From Streptomyces sp. RPA4-2 (lineage in GTDB: Bacteria > Actinomycetota > Actinomycetes > Streptomycetales > Streptomycetaceae): a stretch of 64,000 bases of DNA. Positions 39,898 through 49,823 of the stretch are shown here, in pieces; positions within the stretch are counted from its first letter, which is position 1; each line of letters opens with the position of its first letter. Below the pieces are notes generated by a model. The model was not told the origin of the DNA. It saw only the letters and a list, made by a program, of their open reading frames with translations, and did no database searches. The stretch is taken from positions 7,006,001-7,070,000 of the forward strand of contig NZ_CP050975.2 of NCBI RefSeq assembly GCF_012273515.2, written 5' to 3'. The translations under genes and the position numbers were made by a program.

Positions 39898-41175
39898 ATG
39901 ACGAGGACGAACGGCACGACGGCGGGCTCCCCGGAGGGGCGCGGCGCCGAGGCGTATGGCGGAAGTACGCATACGGACGCGCAGGCGATGGCGCAGCCGG
40001 GCGCGCCCACGAAGGCACGTGCGAAGACACATGCACAGTCTCATGTGCGGCCACATGCGACGGCGCGCGCGGGCAAGGCCGCCCCCGGCGTGCCCGTGCT
40101 CGGCCCCCGTGCCCTCAACCGCGCGACCCTGGAGCGCCAGCACCTGCTGCGCCGGTCCGCCGCTCTCACCGCCACGGAGGCCGTCGGGCACCTCGTCGGT
40201 CTCCAGGCGCAGAACGTGAAACCGCCGTACTACGCCCTCGCCGCGCGCCTCGAAGGGTTCTGTCCCGGGGATCTGTCGACGGCCATGGCGGACCGTGCCG
40301 TCGTGCGTATCGTCACCCTGCGCTCCACCATCCACACGCACACGGCCGACGACGCGCTCTCTCTGCGCCCGCTCGTGCAGGCGGCCCGGGACCGGGAACT
40401 CCACGCCTTCCGCAAGGGGCTCGTGGGCGTCGACCTGGAGCGGCTCGCCGTGATCAGCCGTGAGCTGGTGGAGGCCGAGCCGCGCACCATGAAGCAGCTG
40501 CGGGAGGAACTGCTCGCCGAGTGGCCGGACGCCGACCCGTTCGCGCTGTCGGTCGCCGCGCGCTGCGGGCTGCCGCTCGTCCAGGTCACCCCGCGCGGAC
40601 TGTGGGGCCGCAGCGGCCAGGTCGCGCTGACCACGGCCGAGCACTGGCTCGGCCGCCCCGCCGAGCCCACGCCCGCTCCCGACGCGACCGTGCTGCGCTA
40701 CCTGGCCGCCTTCGGGCCCGCCTCCGTCAAGGACATGCAGACCTGGGCGGGGCTGACCCGGCTCCGGGAGGCGTTCGAGCGGCTGCGGCCACGGCTGGTG
40801 ACGTTCCGCGACGAGAAGGGGGTCGAACTCTTCGATCTTCCGGACGCGCCCCGCCCGGACGCGGACACGCCGGCCCCGCCGCGTCTCCTGCCCGAGTTCG
40901 ACAACCTGCTCCTCGCGCACGCCGACCGCTCCCGTGTGGTGCCCGCCGCCCTCAAGGGGCGTACCTGGGCGGGCAACCAGGCCTACCGCGCCCTCCTCGT
41001 CGACGGATTCCTGGCGGGGGTGTGGCGGCAGGACGGGAACGTCCTCACCGTCGAACCCTTCGGCAGGCTCACGAAGGGGCAGCGGGACGAGGTGGTCGGG
41101 GAGGCGGAGCGGATGCTCCGGGTGATGTCCGGTGACGGGTCGTACGACATCCGTTTCGGGACGGTCACCGGGTAG
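39898..41175 (+). CDS. AlkZ-like winged-helix DNA-binding protein (HTH_42)
   Basis: 425 residues. After about 65 variable Ala/His/Thr-rich residues the core begins LGPRALNRATLERQHLLRRS and contains GLQAQNVKPPYYALAARL, TLRSTIHTHTADDAL and, near the end, RLLPEFDNLLLAHADRSRVVP and AYRALLVDGFLAGVWR. This is the HTH_42/YcaQ superfamily of DNA glycosylases. The QAQ triplet fits the Q-hydrophobic-Q motif of AlkZ-like members that unhook interstrand crosslinks. The start is uncertain: ATG 39898 is used, but the N-terminal extension is not conserved-looking, and ATG 39988 or GTG 40088 could serve. DNA repair or self-resistance is inferred. Confidence 0.8.
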   Translation: MTRTNGTTAGSPEGRGAEAYGGSTHTDAQAMAQPGAPTKARAKTHAQSHVRPHATARAGKAAPGVPVLGPRALNRATLERQHLLRRSAALTATEAVGHLVGLQAQNVKPPYYALAARLEGFCPGDLSTAMADRAVVRIVTLRSTIHTHTADDALSLRPLVQAARDRELHAFRKGLVGVDLERLAVISRELVEAEPRTMKQLREELLAEWPDADPFALSVAARCGLPLVQVTPRGLWGRSGQVALTTAEHWLGRPAEPTPAPDATVLRYLAAFGPASVKDMQTWAGLTRLREAFERLRPRLVTFRDEKGVELFDLPDAPRPDADTPAPPRLLPEFDNLLLAHADRSRVVPAALKGRTWAGNQAYRALLVDGFLAGVWRQDGNVLTVEPFGRLTKGQRDEVVGEAERMLRVMSGDGSYDIRFGTVTG

Positions 41176-41316
41176 GTCCGCCTCGGACGCGCCTGCGGGG
41201 CCCTCCGTGGACGCGCCCGCCGTGTGCGTAGGGCGTGCGTCTCCGCCGGATGCGCGCGCCGTACTCGCGCGCCGTACTCGTCTGTCGTACCCGCGTGTCG
41301 TGACGGGTTGTTGGAA

Positions 41317-41361
41317 CAGGGGGCGTTGCGGGCCGCTCGTGGAGGCCCGCAACGCCCCCTG
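41317..41361. terminator. Bidirectional hairpin between convergent genes
   Basis: An 18-bp perfect stem (41317-41334 with 41344-41361) and a 9-nt loop lie between the AlkZ-like and trypsin genes, whose stops face each other. Just upstream, a 13-bp direct repeat (GCGCGCCGTACTC twice, near 41255-41280) is also visible. Confidence 0.85.
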
Positions 41362-41398
41362 GTCTGTGCCTGAGCGATGCCCAGGAGTGGTCCGGTGA

Positions 41399-42190
41399 CT
41401 ACGAGTTGATCTGCGTCTTCACCAGGTTCGAGAAAGTCGTCAGGCGGGTGTACACGCCGGGGTATCCGGCTTCCGCGCAGCCGTTGCCCCAGGACGTGAT
41501 GCCGGCCAGCACACCGCCGATGAGCAGCGGGCCGCCGCTGTCGCCCTGGCAGGTGTCGGTGCCGCCGTTGGTGTAACCGGCGCAGACCATGTCGGAGGCC
41601 ACGTAGTCGGAGCCGTACGAACTCCCGCAGCTGGAGTCCGAGACGATCGGGACGGTCGCGGTGCGCAGCTGGTTGGAGGAGCCGCCGTTCTCCGACGTGG
41701 TGCCCCAGCCGACGATGCGGGCGGTGGTACCGGCCGCGTACACGCCGGTGTTCGTGGAGGCGACGTACGACGCCGGGGTGTACGACATCGACGTCGACAG
41801 GGTCAGCACGGCCACGTCGTCGCCGTTGGTGGCGTCCGTGTAGCCGGGGTTGATCCAGATCCTGCCGACCTTGCTGACGGTGCCGTTCGTACCGTTGAGG
41901 TACGTTCTGCCGCCGACTACGCGGACACTGCTCGTCGTCTCGCCGACCATGCAGTGGGCGGCGGTGACGACCTTGTCGGCCGCGACCAGGGTGCCCCCGC
42001 AGAACTGGTTCTGCGAGGCGTCCGTGATCTGCATCATGAACGGGTACGCGGTCGTGGTGGTCGTCGTGCCGCCGACGATCGGCCGGGGGGCGGCGACGGC
42101 GCCCGGCGCGCACAGGAGAGCGGTCGTGGCGGCGGCGGCCGCCGCCGTACACAGAGCGGCTGTCTTCGTGGCGCCTTTGAGCGCGAACAT
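41399..42190 (-). CDS. Secreted trypsin-like serine protease
   Basis: 263-residue S1-family protease. The signal peptide (about 1-33) and a short propeptide end before IVGG, the mature N-terminus. The catalytic triad is visible as TAAHC (His), GDDVAVL (Asp) and GDSGGP (Ser). DTCQGDSGGP places an Asp six residues before the catalytic Ser, giving trypsin specificity for Arg/Lys. Six Cys fit three disulfides. It is close in layout to Streptomyces griseus trypsin. The ATG at 42190 has GAGGAG at ideal spacing; an upstream frame is rejected. It probably functions in extracellular protein degradation or protease cascades. Confidence 0.95.
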   Translation of the reverse strand: MFALKGATKTAALCTAAAAAATTALLCAPGAVAAPRPIVGGTTTTTTAYPFMMQITDASQNQFCGGTLVAADKVVTAAHCMVGETTSSVRVVGGRTYLNGTNGTVSKVGRIWINPGYTDATNGDDVAVLTLSTSMSYTPASYVASTNTGVYAAGTTARIVGWGTTSENGGSSNQLRTATVPIVSDSSCGSSYGSDYVASDMVCAGYTNGGTDTCQGDSGGPLLIGGVLAGITSWGNGCAEAGYPGVYTRLTTFSNLVKTQINS

Positions 42191-42553
42191 GGATCTCCTC
42201 AGAAGTTGCCGGTGGGGGGACGCACGGGTGTGGGGGGTTGGACACGGCGCCTGCGGGCAGACGCCGTGTGCCCGAGCGAGCGGCACGACGCTCACGCTAG
42301 AAGCGGGAGCGTTCCGCTTCCAAGGGGGGAACTCCCTAGCGGAGTTGGAGGAGGGAAAACCCTTGGCCGCACGCACCGGGGTTTAGCGTAAGGTCCGGCC
42401 CCTCCTGACAGCCCGCACCGCCCCGCACGGCGTCACCCGCACCCACCGGACGGCCCGACCGGCCCCGGTTCGAAGGGTGATGACAGGAAGTCGGCAACGG
42501 GGTGCGGCGCCCCGAAGTGTCCTGACGGCCGGCGCGCCACCCCGTACGCGGAT
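42191..42553. other. Intergenic region between trypsin and LAL regulator
   Basis: 363 bp with no convincing gene. It should hold the trypsin promoter (minus strand) and the 3' end of the LAL transcript. A GGGAAAACCC block at about 42353-42362 is symmetric and could be a regulatory site. I see no clear -35/-10 pair. Confidence 0.4.
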
Positions 42554-45370
42554 TCATCCGTTCCGGCGCCGCGCCGCCAGCCGGACGATGTCCACCCGCG
42601 ACCGGATCCCCAGCTTGCGGTACACCCGGGTGAGCGTGGCCTCCACGGTCTTCACGCTGATGAACAGGCGCGCCGCGATCTCGCGGTTCGTGGCGCCCTC
42701 CATGACGAGTGCGGCTACCTGACGCTCCGTCGCCGCGAGGCTGTCGAGCGCGGCGGGAGCCAGCGCGGCCGGTGTGGGGCCGGTCGCGGTCGCCGTCGCG
42801 GTCGCTCTCTCCACCTGACGCAGCCAGGGCAGCGCGCGGCAGCGGCGGAACAGCCGGGTCGCCTCGTCGTACGAGGTCGGGCCCGGCCGGTGGGTGCGCA
42901 CACCGGCCAGGGCGTACGCGGCGCGGGCCTCCTCCAGCCCGTAGCCCAGCTTGCCGAGCCGGTCCTGCGCCGCGGTCAGCTGCCGTACGGCGGCACCCTG
43001 TTCGCCGCGCGCCGCCCGGACCAGCGCCTCGGCCCGGTCGAGCACCGCGAGCACGCTCTCGCGGCCGAGCCGCAGCGCCCGCGCCCGCGTGGCGTCGATG
43101 ACGTCCTGCGCCTCGACCGGCTCACCGATCCGCACCAGCGCCTCCGCGAGGTCGCCGTGCCAGCGGCCGCGGGCCGGGTCGGTGATCCCGAGCCGCTCCT
43201 CCAGCTCCCGTACCCGGCGCAGGGACCGGACCACCGCCACGGAGTCCCCGGCGACCAACTGGGCGTGCCCGAGGGCGCCGAGGGCGCGCGAGAGATAGAC
43301 CAGGTCGCCGTCCTCCTCGGCCCGGTCCACGGCCTCCCGCGCGAGCGTGAGCGCCCGGTCCACGTCGCCGCCCGCAGCCTCCGCGAGCGAGGTGAACATG
43401 GCGGTCGCCGCCTCGCCGATCCCCGTGTCGCGGGCCAGCCGCAGGCTCTCGCGGGCCAGGTCCAATGCCCGCCCGCAGTGTCCGGAACGCAGCTCGGTCT
43501 CCGCGAGCCCGCGCAGGAAGTGCAGCTCGCTCTCGACCATCCCGCGCCGCCGCACCTCGCGCAGCAGGGCGGTGATCGTGGTGCGCGCCTCGGCGAGCTG
43601 GTCGCCCATGATCAGCCAGCGGAAGCGGACGGCGCCGGCGCCGTTGTGATCGCACGCCACCCGGGGGTCCTGCGGCTCGCGCAGCGCCCGCTGGATGGTC
43701 GCGGGCGCGCCCGGGTGCCCCATCAGGGTCTCCATCTGCGCCTGGAAACCGAGCGCGAGGAGTTCGGTGGGCCGGTCCCCGGCGCGGGCGGCGAGCTGCG
43801 CGGCGATGGCGGCCTCCTCGCGGCCCTTGGTCATCTCGCCCTCGACCAGCAGCGCCCGCCAGGCGAGCTGGTAGCGCACGAGCGCGAGCAGCCGCGGGTC
43901 GTCACCCGCGTCCGCGAGTGCCTGCGGGAAGACGGCGTCGACCTCGGCCATGGCCTGCCCCGCCGCGTCGATGACGACCATCCAGGCCCGTACGCGGTCG
44001 GCCGGCGCGGTGACCCGGCGCAGCGTGTCGCGGGCGATGTCCCGCGCGAGGTCCGACTCCCCGGCGGTCAGCGCGTCCTCGGCCGCCTGCAACCGCCGCT
44101 CGTCCGGGCCGGGGTCGGCGTCCGCGGGGGTGTGCCGGGCGGCGAGCAGGCCGAGCCCGGCGGCGACCGACGGCGCGCCGCGGTCCCGGGCCGCGGCCGC
44201 CGCCTCCCCGAGCCGCGCGGCGACCTGCGGATCGGTGCCGGTCGTGGCCAGGGCGAGGTGCCGGGCCCGCTCGATGGGGTCGGAGGCCGCCGTGGAGAGC
44301 GCGACGTGTGCGGCGCGGCGCTCGGCGGCGCTCGCCTCCGCGTACAGGGCGGCGGAGATGAGGGGATGCGCGAAACGGATACCGGGTGTCTCGCGCTCGG
44401 TCGCCAGCAGTCCGAGCGAGGCCGCGTGCGCGGTCTCGGCCTCGGCGTCCTTCCGCCCGGCCGCGTGCAGCAGCGCCACCGTGGGGCGGGCTCCCGCGCT
44501 CGCGACGAGCAGGGTGCGGCGCGCCTCGGCGGACAGCATCTCCAGACGGCTGAGGACGAGCGCCCGCAGCGAGGTCGGTACGGGCAGCGAATCACCGGGG
44601 CTCGGCCGGGTCGGGCTCTCGGCGAGCGCGCGGCCCAGCTCCAGGGCGAAGAGCGGGTTGCCGCCGCTGGTGCGGTGGATGTCGCGGACGGTGGAACGCG
44701 ACAGCCCGGTGTGGCCGCGGTGGCCGAGGAGTTCGGCGGTCTGCGCCCGGGAGAGCGGGTTGAGCCGCACGGCCAGGGTGTTCGGCGGGGACGCGCGTAG
44801 AAAGGGGTCGTGCTGTTGGTCCTGCGGATCGGTGTCGGTACGCACGGCGCACAGCATCCGTACGGGCATCTCGCCGAGCCGGCGGGCGGCGAAGCCGAGC
44901 AGCTCGGCGCTGGCCGGGTCCAGCCACTGCAGGTCGTCGGCGACGATCAGGACGGGGCCCCGCGCGGCCAGCGCCCGGAGCACGGAGAGGACCGCGAGCC
45001 GCAGGGCGAGCCCGTCCCGTTGCAGCGTCGACTCCCCGCGGCCGGTGAGGGCCGATTCCAGGGCGGTGCGCTGCGGTGCGGGCAGCCGGTCCGAGACCGT
45101 GTCCACCACCAGACCGAGCAGGTCGGTCAGCGCGAGGAAGGGCAGATGCGATTCGGACTCGGTCGCGGAGCAGCGCAACACGGTGTGCGCCGATTCGGCG
45201 CTTTCCGCGGCCAGCGCCCGCAGCACGGTCGACTTTCCTATTCCGGCGGGGCCGTGCACCAGCAGGCTGCCTCCGCCGGCGAGCTGCTCGCGTGCCGCCG
45301 CGAAGAGCTCCTCCCGGCCGATGACCAGGTCGGGGCGGGGTCTCGCAGGTTCCTTGAAGTCCCCTCGCAC
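42554..45370 (-). CDS. LAL-type LuxR regulator with AAA ATPase domain
   Basis: About 938 residues. The Walker A motif GPAGIGKST lies near residue 40, LIVADDLQWLD is the Walker B region, and a long alpha-helical (TPR/MalT-like) middle region follows. The C-terminal LuxR helix-turn-helix has LAATERQVAALVMEGATNREIAARLFISVKTVEATLTRVYRKLGI. LAL proteins are ATP-dependent activators, often of secondary metabolism or carbon use. The GTG at 45370 has GAGGGGA at suitable distance; ATG 45406 is the outermost option. It does not face an obvious target cluster, though a GAF-LuxR gene and acyl-CoA ligases lie upstream. Confidence 0.9.
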   Translation of the reverse strand: MRGDFKEPARPRPDLVIGREELFAAAREQLAGGGSLLVHGPAGIGKSTVLRALAAESAESAHTVLRCSATESESHLPFLALTDLLGLVVDTVSDRLPAPQRTALESALTGRGESTLQRDGLALRLAVLSVLRALAARGPVLIVADDLQWLDPASAELLGFAARRLGEMPVRMLCAVRTDTDPQDQQHDPFLRASPPNTLAVRLNPLSRAQTAELLGHRGHTGLSRSTVRDIHRTSGGNPLFALELGRALAESPTRPSPGDSLPVPTSLRALVLSRLEMLSAEARRTLLVASAGARPTVALLHAAGRKDAEAETAHAASLGLLATERETPGIRFAHPLISAALYAEASAAERRAAHVALSTAASDPIERARHLALATTGTDPQVAARLGEAAAAARDRGAPSVAAGLGLLAARHTPADADPGPDERRLQAAEDALTAGESDLARDIARDTLRRVTAPADRVRAWMVVIDAAGQAMAEVDAVFPQALADAGDDPRLLALVRYQLAWRALLVEGEMTKGREEAAIAAQLAARAGDRPTELLALGFQAQMETLMGHPGAPATIQRALREPQDPRVACDHNGAGAVRFRWLIMGDQLAEARTTITALLREVRRRGMVESELHFLRGLAETELRSGHCGRALDLARESLRLARDTGIGEAATAMFTSLAEAAGGDVDRALTLAREAVDRAEEDGDLVYLSRALGALGHAQLVAGDSVAVVRSLRRVRELEERLGITDPARGRWHGDLAEALVRIGEPVEAQDVIDATRARALRLGRESVLAVLDRAEALVRAARGEQGAAVRQLTAAQDRLGKLGYGLEEARAAYALAGVRTHRPGPTSYDEATRLFRRCRALPWLRQVERATATATATGPTPAALAPAALDSLAATERQVAALVMEGATNREIAARLFISVKTVEATLTRVYRKLGIRSRVDIVRLAARRRNG

Positions 45371-45557
45371 GGTCACCGCTCCCCTCGCATGTCGTGTCCG
45401 GGCCAATGTTAGGCAATAACTCTTTGAATTTCGGACTCTCGGGGTGGTGAGGGAAATAACAGGAGCTATGCATAGGGTATTTCAGAGCGCGCCCCATTGA
45501 ATGGAACGCCCAGGACGCCCACCGCCCGCAGAACCGTCGCCCGGACAACAGCCCCTC

Positions 45558-46397
45558 CTACGGCAGCAGTCCGACGCGGCGGGCCGCGATCACCGCCTCC
45601 CAGCGCGTGTGGGCGCCGAGCTTGCGCATCGCCGACCGCAGATATCCCTTGACCGTCTCCGGGCGCAGTCCCAGCCGCTGTGCCGCGCTTCCGTTGGTGG
45701 CCCCGGCCGCGACACAGGCCAGAACGTCGAGCTCGCGCGGGGCGAGCCCGACGTGCGGTCTGCCGGGCTCGGGGGCCCCCGCGCCGGCCAGGCGCCCGCA
45801 CACGTCGAGGAGTTCGGCCCGCAGCGCCGGGTCGCCGATACGCGGTGCCAGCGCCCGCAGCGCCCCGTGCGCCTCCCGCACCTCCTCCCACGCGGCGCTT
45901 CCCGCCACCGGCTCGGGTTCCCGCGCGACGGCCAGCAGACCCCGCGCCTCGTCCCGTACGACCAGCGCCTGCTCCACGTCCCGGGCCGCGGCCACGGCCG
46001 CGCCGAGCGTGCGGTCACCCAGGGGCTGCGCCGTCCGCAGGGCGCCGTACAGCACGCCGCGCACCCGGCGGCGTACGACCACGGGCACCGCCAGCACCGA
46101 GCACAGTCCCTCGGTGGCGACCGCCCCGTCGTACTCGTGGCTGATCTGCCGCGAGGCCGAGTAGTCCGTCACCGCGCAGGGCCGCGCGAGGGCCACCGCC
46201 TTGCCGCCCAGACCGTTGCCCGACGACACCGCGAGCGCGCTGAGCGCGGGCGTCGCCGTGCCGCTGAGTTCGCTGATGCGCACCTGAGCGCGCCCGGGCT
46301 CGACCAGGCCGCCGAACGCGACCGGCAGTCCCGTGGCGCGCCGCAGCCCTACCAGCGCGGCGCGCATCTCCACCGCGTCGGCCGCTTCTGCTGCCAC
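45558..46397 (-). CDS. GAF-LuxR family transcriptional regulator
   Basis: 279 residues. A GAF-like sensor region covers about residues 10-150 (VAFGGLVEPG...GLCSVLAVPVVVRRRVRGVLYGALR). The C-terminal LuxR helix-turn-helix reads LAPRELDVLACVAAGATNGSAAQRLGLRPETVKGYLRSAMRKLG. This layout is common beside acyl-CoA ligase/dehydrogenase genes in actinomycetes. The GTG at 46397 is preferred because GAAGGGG precedes it. It is divergent, 101 bp away, from the acyl-CoA ligase pair and probably controls it. Confidence 0.88.
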   Translation of the reverse strand: MAAEAADAVEMRAALVGLRRATGLPVAFGGLVEPGRAQVRISELSGTATPALSALAVSSGNGLGGKAVALARPCAVTDYSASRQISHEYDGAVATEGLCSVLAVPVVVRRRVRGVLYGALRTAQPLGDRTLGAAVAAARDVEQALVVRDEARGLLAVAREPEPVAGSAAWEEVREAHGALRALAPRIGDPALRAELLDVCGRLAGAGAPEPGRPHVGLAPRELDVLACVAAGATNGSAAQRLGLRPETVKGYLRSAMRKLGAHTRWEAVIAARRVGLLP

Positions 46398-46498
46398 CTG
46401 TTCGCCCCTTCGTCGCGGCGCACCCCCGTTCGGGGGTAGTGAGACCTCCCTAACGGAATACACGATGTTAGGCGGTGGTCCGGCAACGAGGAGGACAC

Positions 46499-48178
46499 AT
46501 GACGGTGACGACGGACGCGACGGAGCGATTCCGCGCCGCGCGGGACTTCCTGCTGGAGCACCGGGAGGACTACGCGACGGCGTACCAGGGCTTCGAGTGG
46601 CCGCGCCCGGACTCCTTCAACTGGGCACTCGACTGGTTCGACGTCATCGCGCGGGGCAACGACCGCACCGCCCTGCACATCGTCGAGGAGGACGGCGCGC
46701 GCGCCGAGTTCTCCTTCGCCGCGCTGTCCGAGCGCTCCGACCGGCTGGCCAACTGGCTGCGCGCGCGGGGCGTCCGCGCCGAGGACCGGATCCTCGTCAT
46801 GCTCGGCAACCAGGTCGAGCTGTGGGAGACGGCCCTCGCCGCGATGAAGCTGCGCGCCGTCGTCATCCCGGCGACCACCCTGCTCGGCCCGGCCGATCTG
46901 CGTGACCGCGTCGAGCGCGGCCGGGTCCGGCACGTGATCGCGCGCGCCGAGGACACCGCGAAGTTCGACGAGGTGCCCGGCCGGCACACCCGGATCACGG
47001 TCGGCGGCGGGCGGCCCGGCTGGCAGTCGTACGAGGAGGCGTACGCCGCCGACGCGTCGTTCGAGCCGGACGGTGTGACCCACTCGGACGACCCGCTGAT
47101 GCTCTACTTCACCTCCGGCACCACCGCCCGCCCCAAACTCGTCGAGCACACGCACGCCTCGTACCCGATCGGCCACCTGTCGACGATGTACTGGATCGGG
47201 CTCAAGCCCGGCGACGTGCACCTGAACATCTCCTCACCGGGCTGGGCGAAGCACGCCTGGTCCAACCTCTTCGCGCCCTGGAACGCGGAGGCCACCGTCT
47301 TCATCCACAACTACACGCGCTTCGACGCGGGCCGGCTGCTCGCGGAGATGGACCGGGCCGGGGTCACCACCTTCTGCGCCCCGCCCACCGTGTGGCGGAT
47401 GCTCATCCAGGCCGACCTGACGCAGCTGCCGACGCCCCCGCGCGAGGCCGTCGCCGCGGGGGAGCCGCTCAACCCCGAGGTCATCGAACAGGTGCGTCGG
47501 GCCTGGGGCGTCACCATCCGGGACGGGTTCGGGCAGACCGAGACGGCCGTCCAGGTCTCCAACAGCCCCGGGCAGCGGCTCAAGACGGGCTCCATGGGGC
47601 GGCCGAGCCCCGGCTTCCGCGTCGAACTCCTGGACCCGGTCTCCGGCGCGCCGGGCGTGGACGAGGGGGAGATCGCGCTCGACCTGTCGGGCCGGCCGGT
47701 CGGTCTGATGACCGGCTACCACGGCGACCCCGACCGCACCGCGGAGGCGATGGCGGGCGGCTACTACCGGACGGGCGACATCGGCGCACGCGACGCCGAC
47801 GGCTACATCACGTACGTGGGCCGGTCCGACGACGTCTTCAAGGCCTCCGACTACAAGATCTCGCCCTTCGAGCTGGAGAGCGCGCTGCTGGAGCACGAGG
47901 CGGTGGCGGAGGCGGCCGTCGTCCCGGCCCCCGACGCGCTGCGGCTCGCCGTCCCCAAGGCGTACGTCGTCCTCGCGGCGGGCCACGAACCAGGCCCCGA
48001 CCTCGCCAAGGTGCTCTTCGAGCACTCGCGCACGGTCCTCGCGCCCTACAAACGCATCCGGCGCCTGGAGTTCGGCGAGCTGCCCAAGACGGTGTCGGGC
48101 AAGATCCGCCGGATCGAGCTGCGCGAGGCCACGGCCGCGGGCTCGGACGCCGAGTACCGCGAGGAGGACTTCCGGTGA
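46499..48178 (+). CDS. Acyl-CoA synthetase (AMP-forming, medium-chain type)
   Basis: 559-residue adenylate-forming enzyme. The motifs are YFTSGTTARPKLVEHTH (P-loop, with Ala-Arg replacing the common Gly), DGFGQTETA, YYRTGDIGARDADGYITYVGRSDDVFKASDYKI and the C-terminal TVSGKIRRIEL with the catalytic Lys. The overall form resembles medium-chain/benzoate-type acyl-CoA synthetases. It activates a carboxylic acid via acyl-AMP to acyl-CoA. A GAGGAGG ribosome binding site precedes ATG 46499. Its stop overlaps the next ligase start, so both are made together, perhaps with different chain specificity. Confidence 0.92.
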   Translation: MTVTTDATERFRAARDFLLEHREDYATAYQGFEWPRPDSFNWALDWFDVIARGNDRTALHIVEEDGARAEFSFAALSERSDRLANWLRARGVRAEDRILVMLGNQVELWETALAAMKLRAVVIPATTLLGPADLRDRVERGRVRHVIARAEDTAKFDEVPGRHTRITVGGGRPGWQSYEEAYAADASFEPDGVTHSDDPLMLYFTSGTTARPKLVEHTHASYPIGHLSTMYWIGLKPGDVHLNISSPGWAKHAWSNLFAPWNAEATVFIHNYTRFDAGRLLAEMDRAGVTTFCAPPTVWRMLIQADLTQLPTPPREAVAAGEPLNPEVIEQVRRAWGVTIRDGFGQTETAVQVSNSPGQRLKTGSMGRPSPGFRVELLDPVSGAPGVDEGEIALDLSGRPVGLMTGYHGDPDRTAEAMAGGYYRTGDIGARDADGYITYVGRSDDVFKASDYKISPFELESALLEHEAVAEAAVVPAPDALRLAVPKAYVVLAAGHEPGPDLAKVLFEHSRTVLAPYKRIRRLEFGELPKTVSGKIRRIELREATAAGSDAEYREEDFR

Positions 48179-49788
48179 CCGAACCCGCCTACACGCACGG
48201 CACGAGCGGGACCGCTCTGCTGGGTGACACGATCGGGGCCAACCTGGACCGGACGGTGTCGGCCTGGCCGGACCGGGAGGCCCTCGTCGACGTGCCCTCG
48301 GGGCGACGCTGGACGTACGCCGCGTTCGCCGCCGACGTCGACCGGTTGGCGTACGCGCTGCTCGCCTCCGGCGTCGCCAAGGGCGACCGGGTGGGGATCT
48401 GGGCGGTCAACTGCCCGGAGTGGGTGCTCGTCCAGTACGCGACCGCTCGCATCGGCGCGGTCATGGTGAACATCAACCCCGCCTACCGCACCCACGAGGT
48501 CGAGTACGTCCTCCAGCAGGCCGGCATCTCGCTGCTCGTCGCCTCCCTCCGTCACAAGACCAGCGACTACCGGGCGATGGTCGAGCAAGTGCGGCGCAGC
48601 TGCCCGCAGTTGCGGGAGACCGTCTACATCGGAGACCCGAGCTGGGACGCGCTGATCCGGCGAGGAACGCCCGATCTGTACGAGGACTTCCGGACTCGCG
48701 GGAGCGAGCTGTCCTGCGACGACCCGATCAACATCCAGTACACCTCGGGGACCACCGGCTTCCCCAAGGGGGCCACCCTCTCCCATCACAACATCCTCAA
48801 CAACGGCTACTTCGTGGGTGAGTCGATCGCCTACACCGAGCAGGACCGCGTCTGCGTCCCCGTGCCCTTCTACCACTGCTTCGGCATGGTGATGGGAAAT
48901 CTCGCGGCGACCTCGCACGGCGCGTGCATCGTCATCCCGGCCCCGTCCTTCGACCCCGCGGCGACGCTGCGCGCGGTCCAGGACGAGCGCTGCACCTCGC
49001 TGTACGGCGTCCCGACCATGTTCATCGCGGAGTTGAACCTCCCCGGTTTCGCGACGTACGACCTGTCCTCGCTCCGCACCGGGATCATGGCGGGCTCGCC
49101 GTGCCCGGTCGAGGTGATGAAGCGGGTGGTCGCCGAGATGCACATGGCGGAGGTCTCCATCTGCTACGGCATGACCGAGACCTCACCGGTCTCCCTGCAG
49201 ACCCGCCGGGACGACGACCTAGAGCACCGCACCGGCACCGTCGGCCGGGTGCTTCCGCACCTGGAGGTCAAGGTCGTCGACCCGGTGGACGGCGTGACCC
49301 GGCCCCGGGGAACCTCGGGCGAGCTGTGCACCCGGGGCTACAGCGTGATGCTCGGCTACTGGAACGAGCCCGAGAAGACCGCCGAGGCCGTCGACCCCGG
49401 CCGCTGGATGCACACCGGGGACCTCGCGGTGATGCGCGAGGACGGTTACGTCGAGATCGTCGGCCGCATCAAGGACATGATCATCCGGGGTGGCGAGAAC
49501 ATCTATCCCCGGGAGATCGAGGAGTTTCTCTACGCCCATCCGAAGATCGCCGACGTCCAGGTGGTCGGAGTGCCGCACGAGCGGTACGGCGAGGAGGTGC
49601 TCGCCTGCGCCATCGCCCGTGACCCGGCCGACCCGCCGACGCTGGCGGAACTGCGCGCCTTCTGCGAGGGCCGGCTGGCCCACTACAAGATCCCCAGCCG
49701 CCTGCGGATCCTGGAGGCCTTCCCGATGACGGTGTCCGGCAAGGTCCGGAAGATCGAACTGCGCGAGACGTACGCCGACCGGGACTGA
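48175..49788 (+). CDS. Long-chain fatty-acyl-CoA ligase family protein
   Basis: 537-residue FadD-like adenylate-forming ligase. It has YTSGTTGFPKGATLSHHN, CYGMTETSPV, MHTGDLAVMREDGYVEIVGRIKDMIIRGGENIYPREIEEFL and MTVSGKVRKIEL with the catalytic Lys. It should convert a fatty or aryl acid to its CoA ester. The GTG start overlaps the preceding stop by 4 nt (GTGA), so it is translationally coupled to the first ligase. The pair is divergent from a GAF-LuxR regulator. Confidence 0.93.
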   Translation: MTEPAYTHGTSGTALLGDTIGANLDRTVSAWPDREALVDVPSGRRWTYAAFAADVDRLAYALLASGVAKGDRVGIWAVNCPEWVLVQYATARIGAVMVNINPAYRTHEVEYVLQQAGISLLVASLRHKTSDYRAMVEQVRRSCPQLRETVYIGDPSWDALIRRGTPDLYEDFRTRGSELSCDDPINIQYTSGTTGFPKGATLSHHNILNNGYFVGESIAYTEQDRVCVPVPFYHCFGMVMGNLAATSHGACIVIPAPSFDPAATLRAVQDERCTSLYGVPTMFIAELNLPGFATYDLSSLRTGIMAGSPCPVEVMKRVVAEMHMAEVSICYGMTETSPVSLQTRRDDDLEHRTGTVGRVLPHLEVKVVDPVDGVTRPRGTSGELCTRGYSVMLGYWNEPEKTAEAVDPGRWMHTGDLAVMREDGYVEIVGRIKDMIIRGGENIYPREIEEFLYAHPKIADVQVVGVPHERYGEEVLACAIARDPADPPTLAELRAFCEGRLAHYKIPSRLRILEAFPMTVSGKVRKIELRETYADRD

Positions 49789-49823
49789 GGGCTGTCCCGT
49801 GCTCCCCGGTGGCCGTCCGCCGG

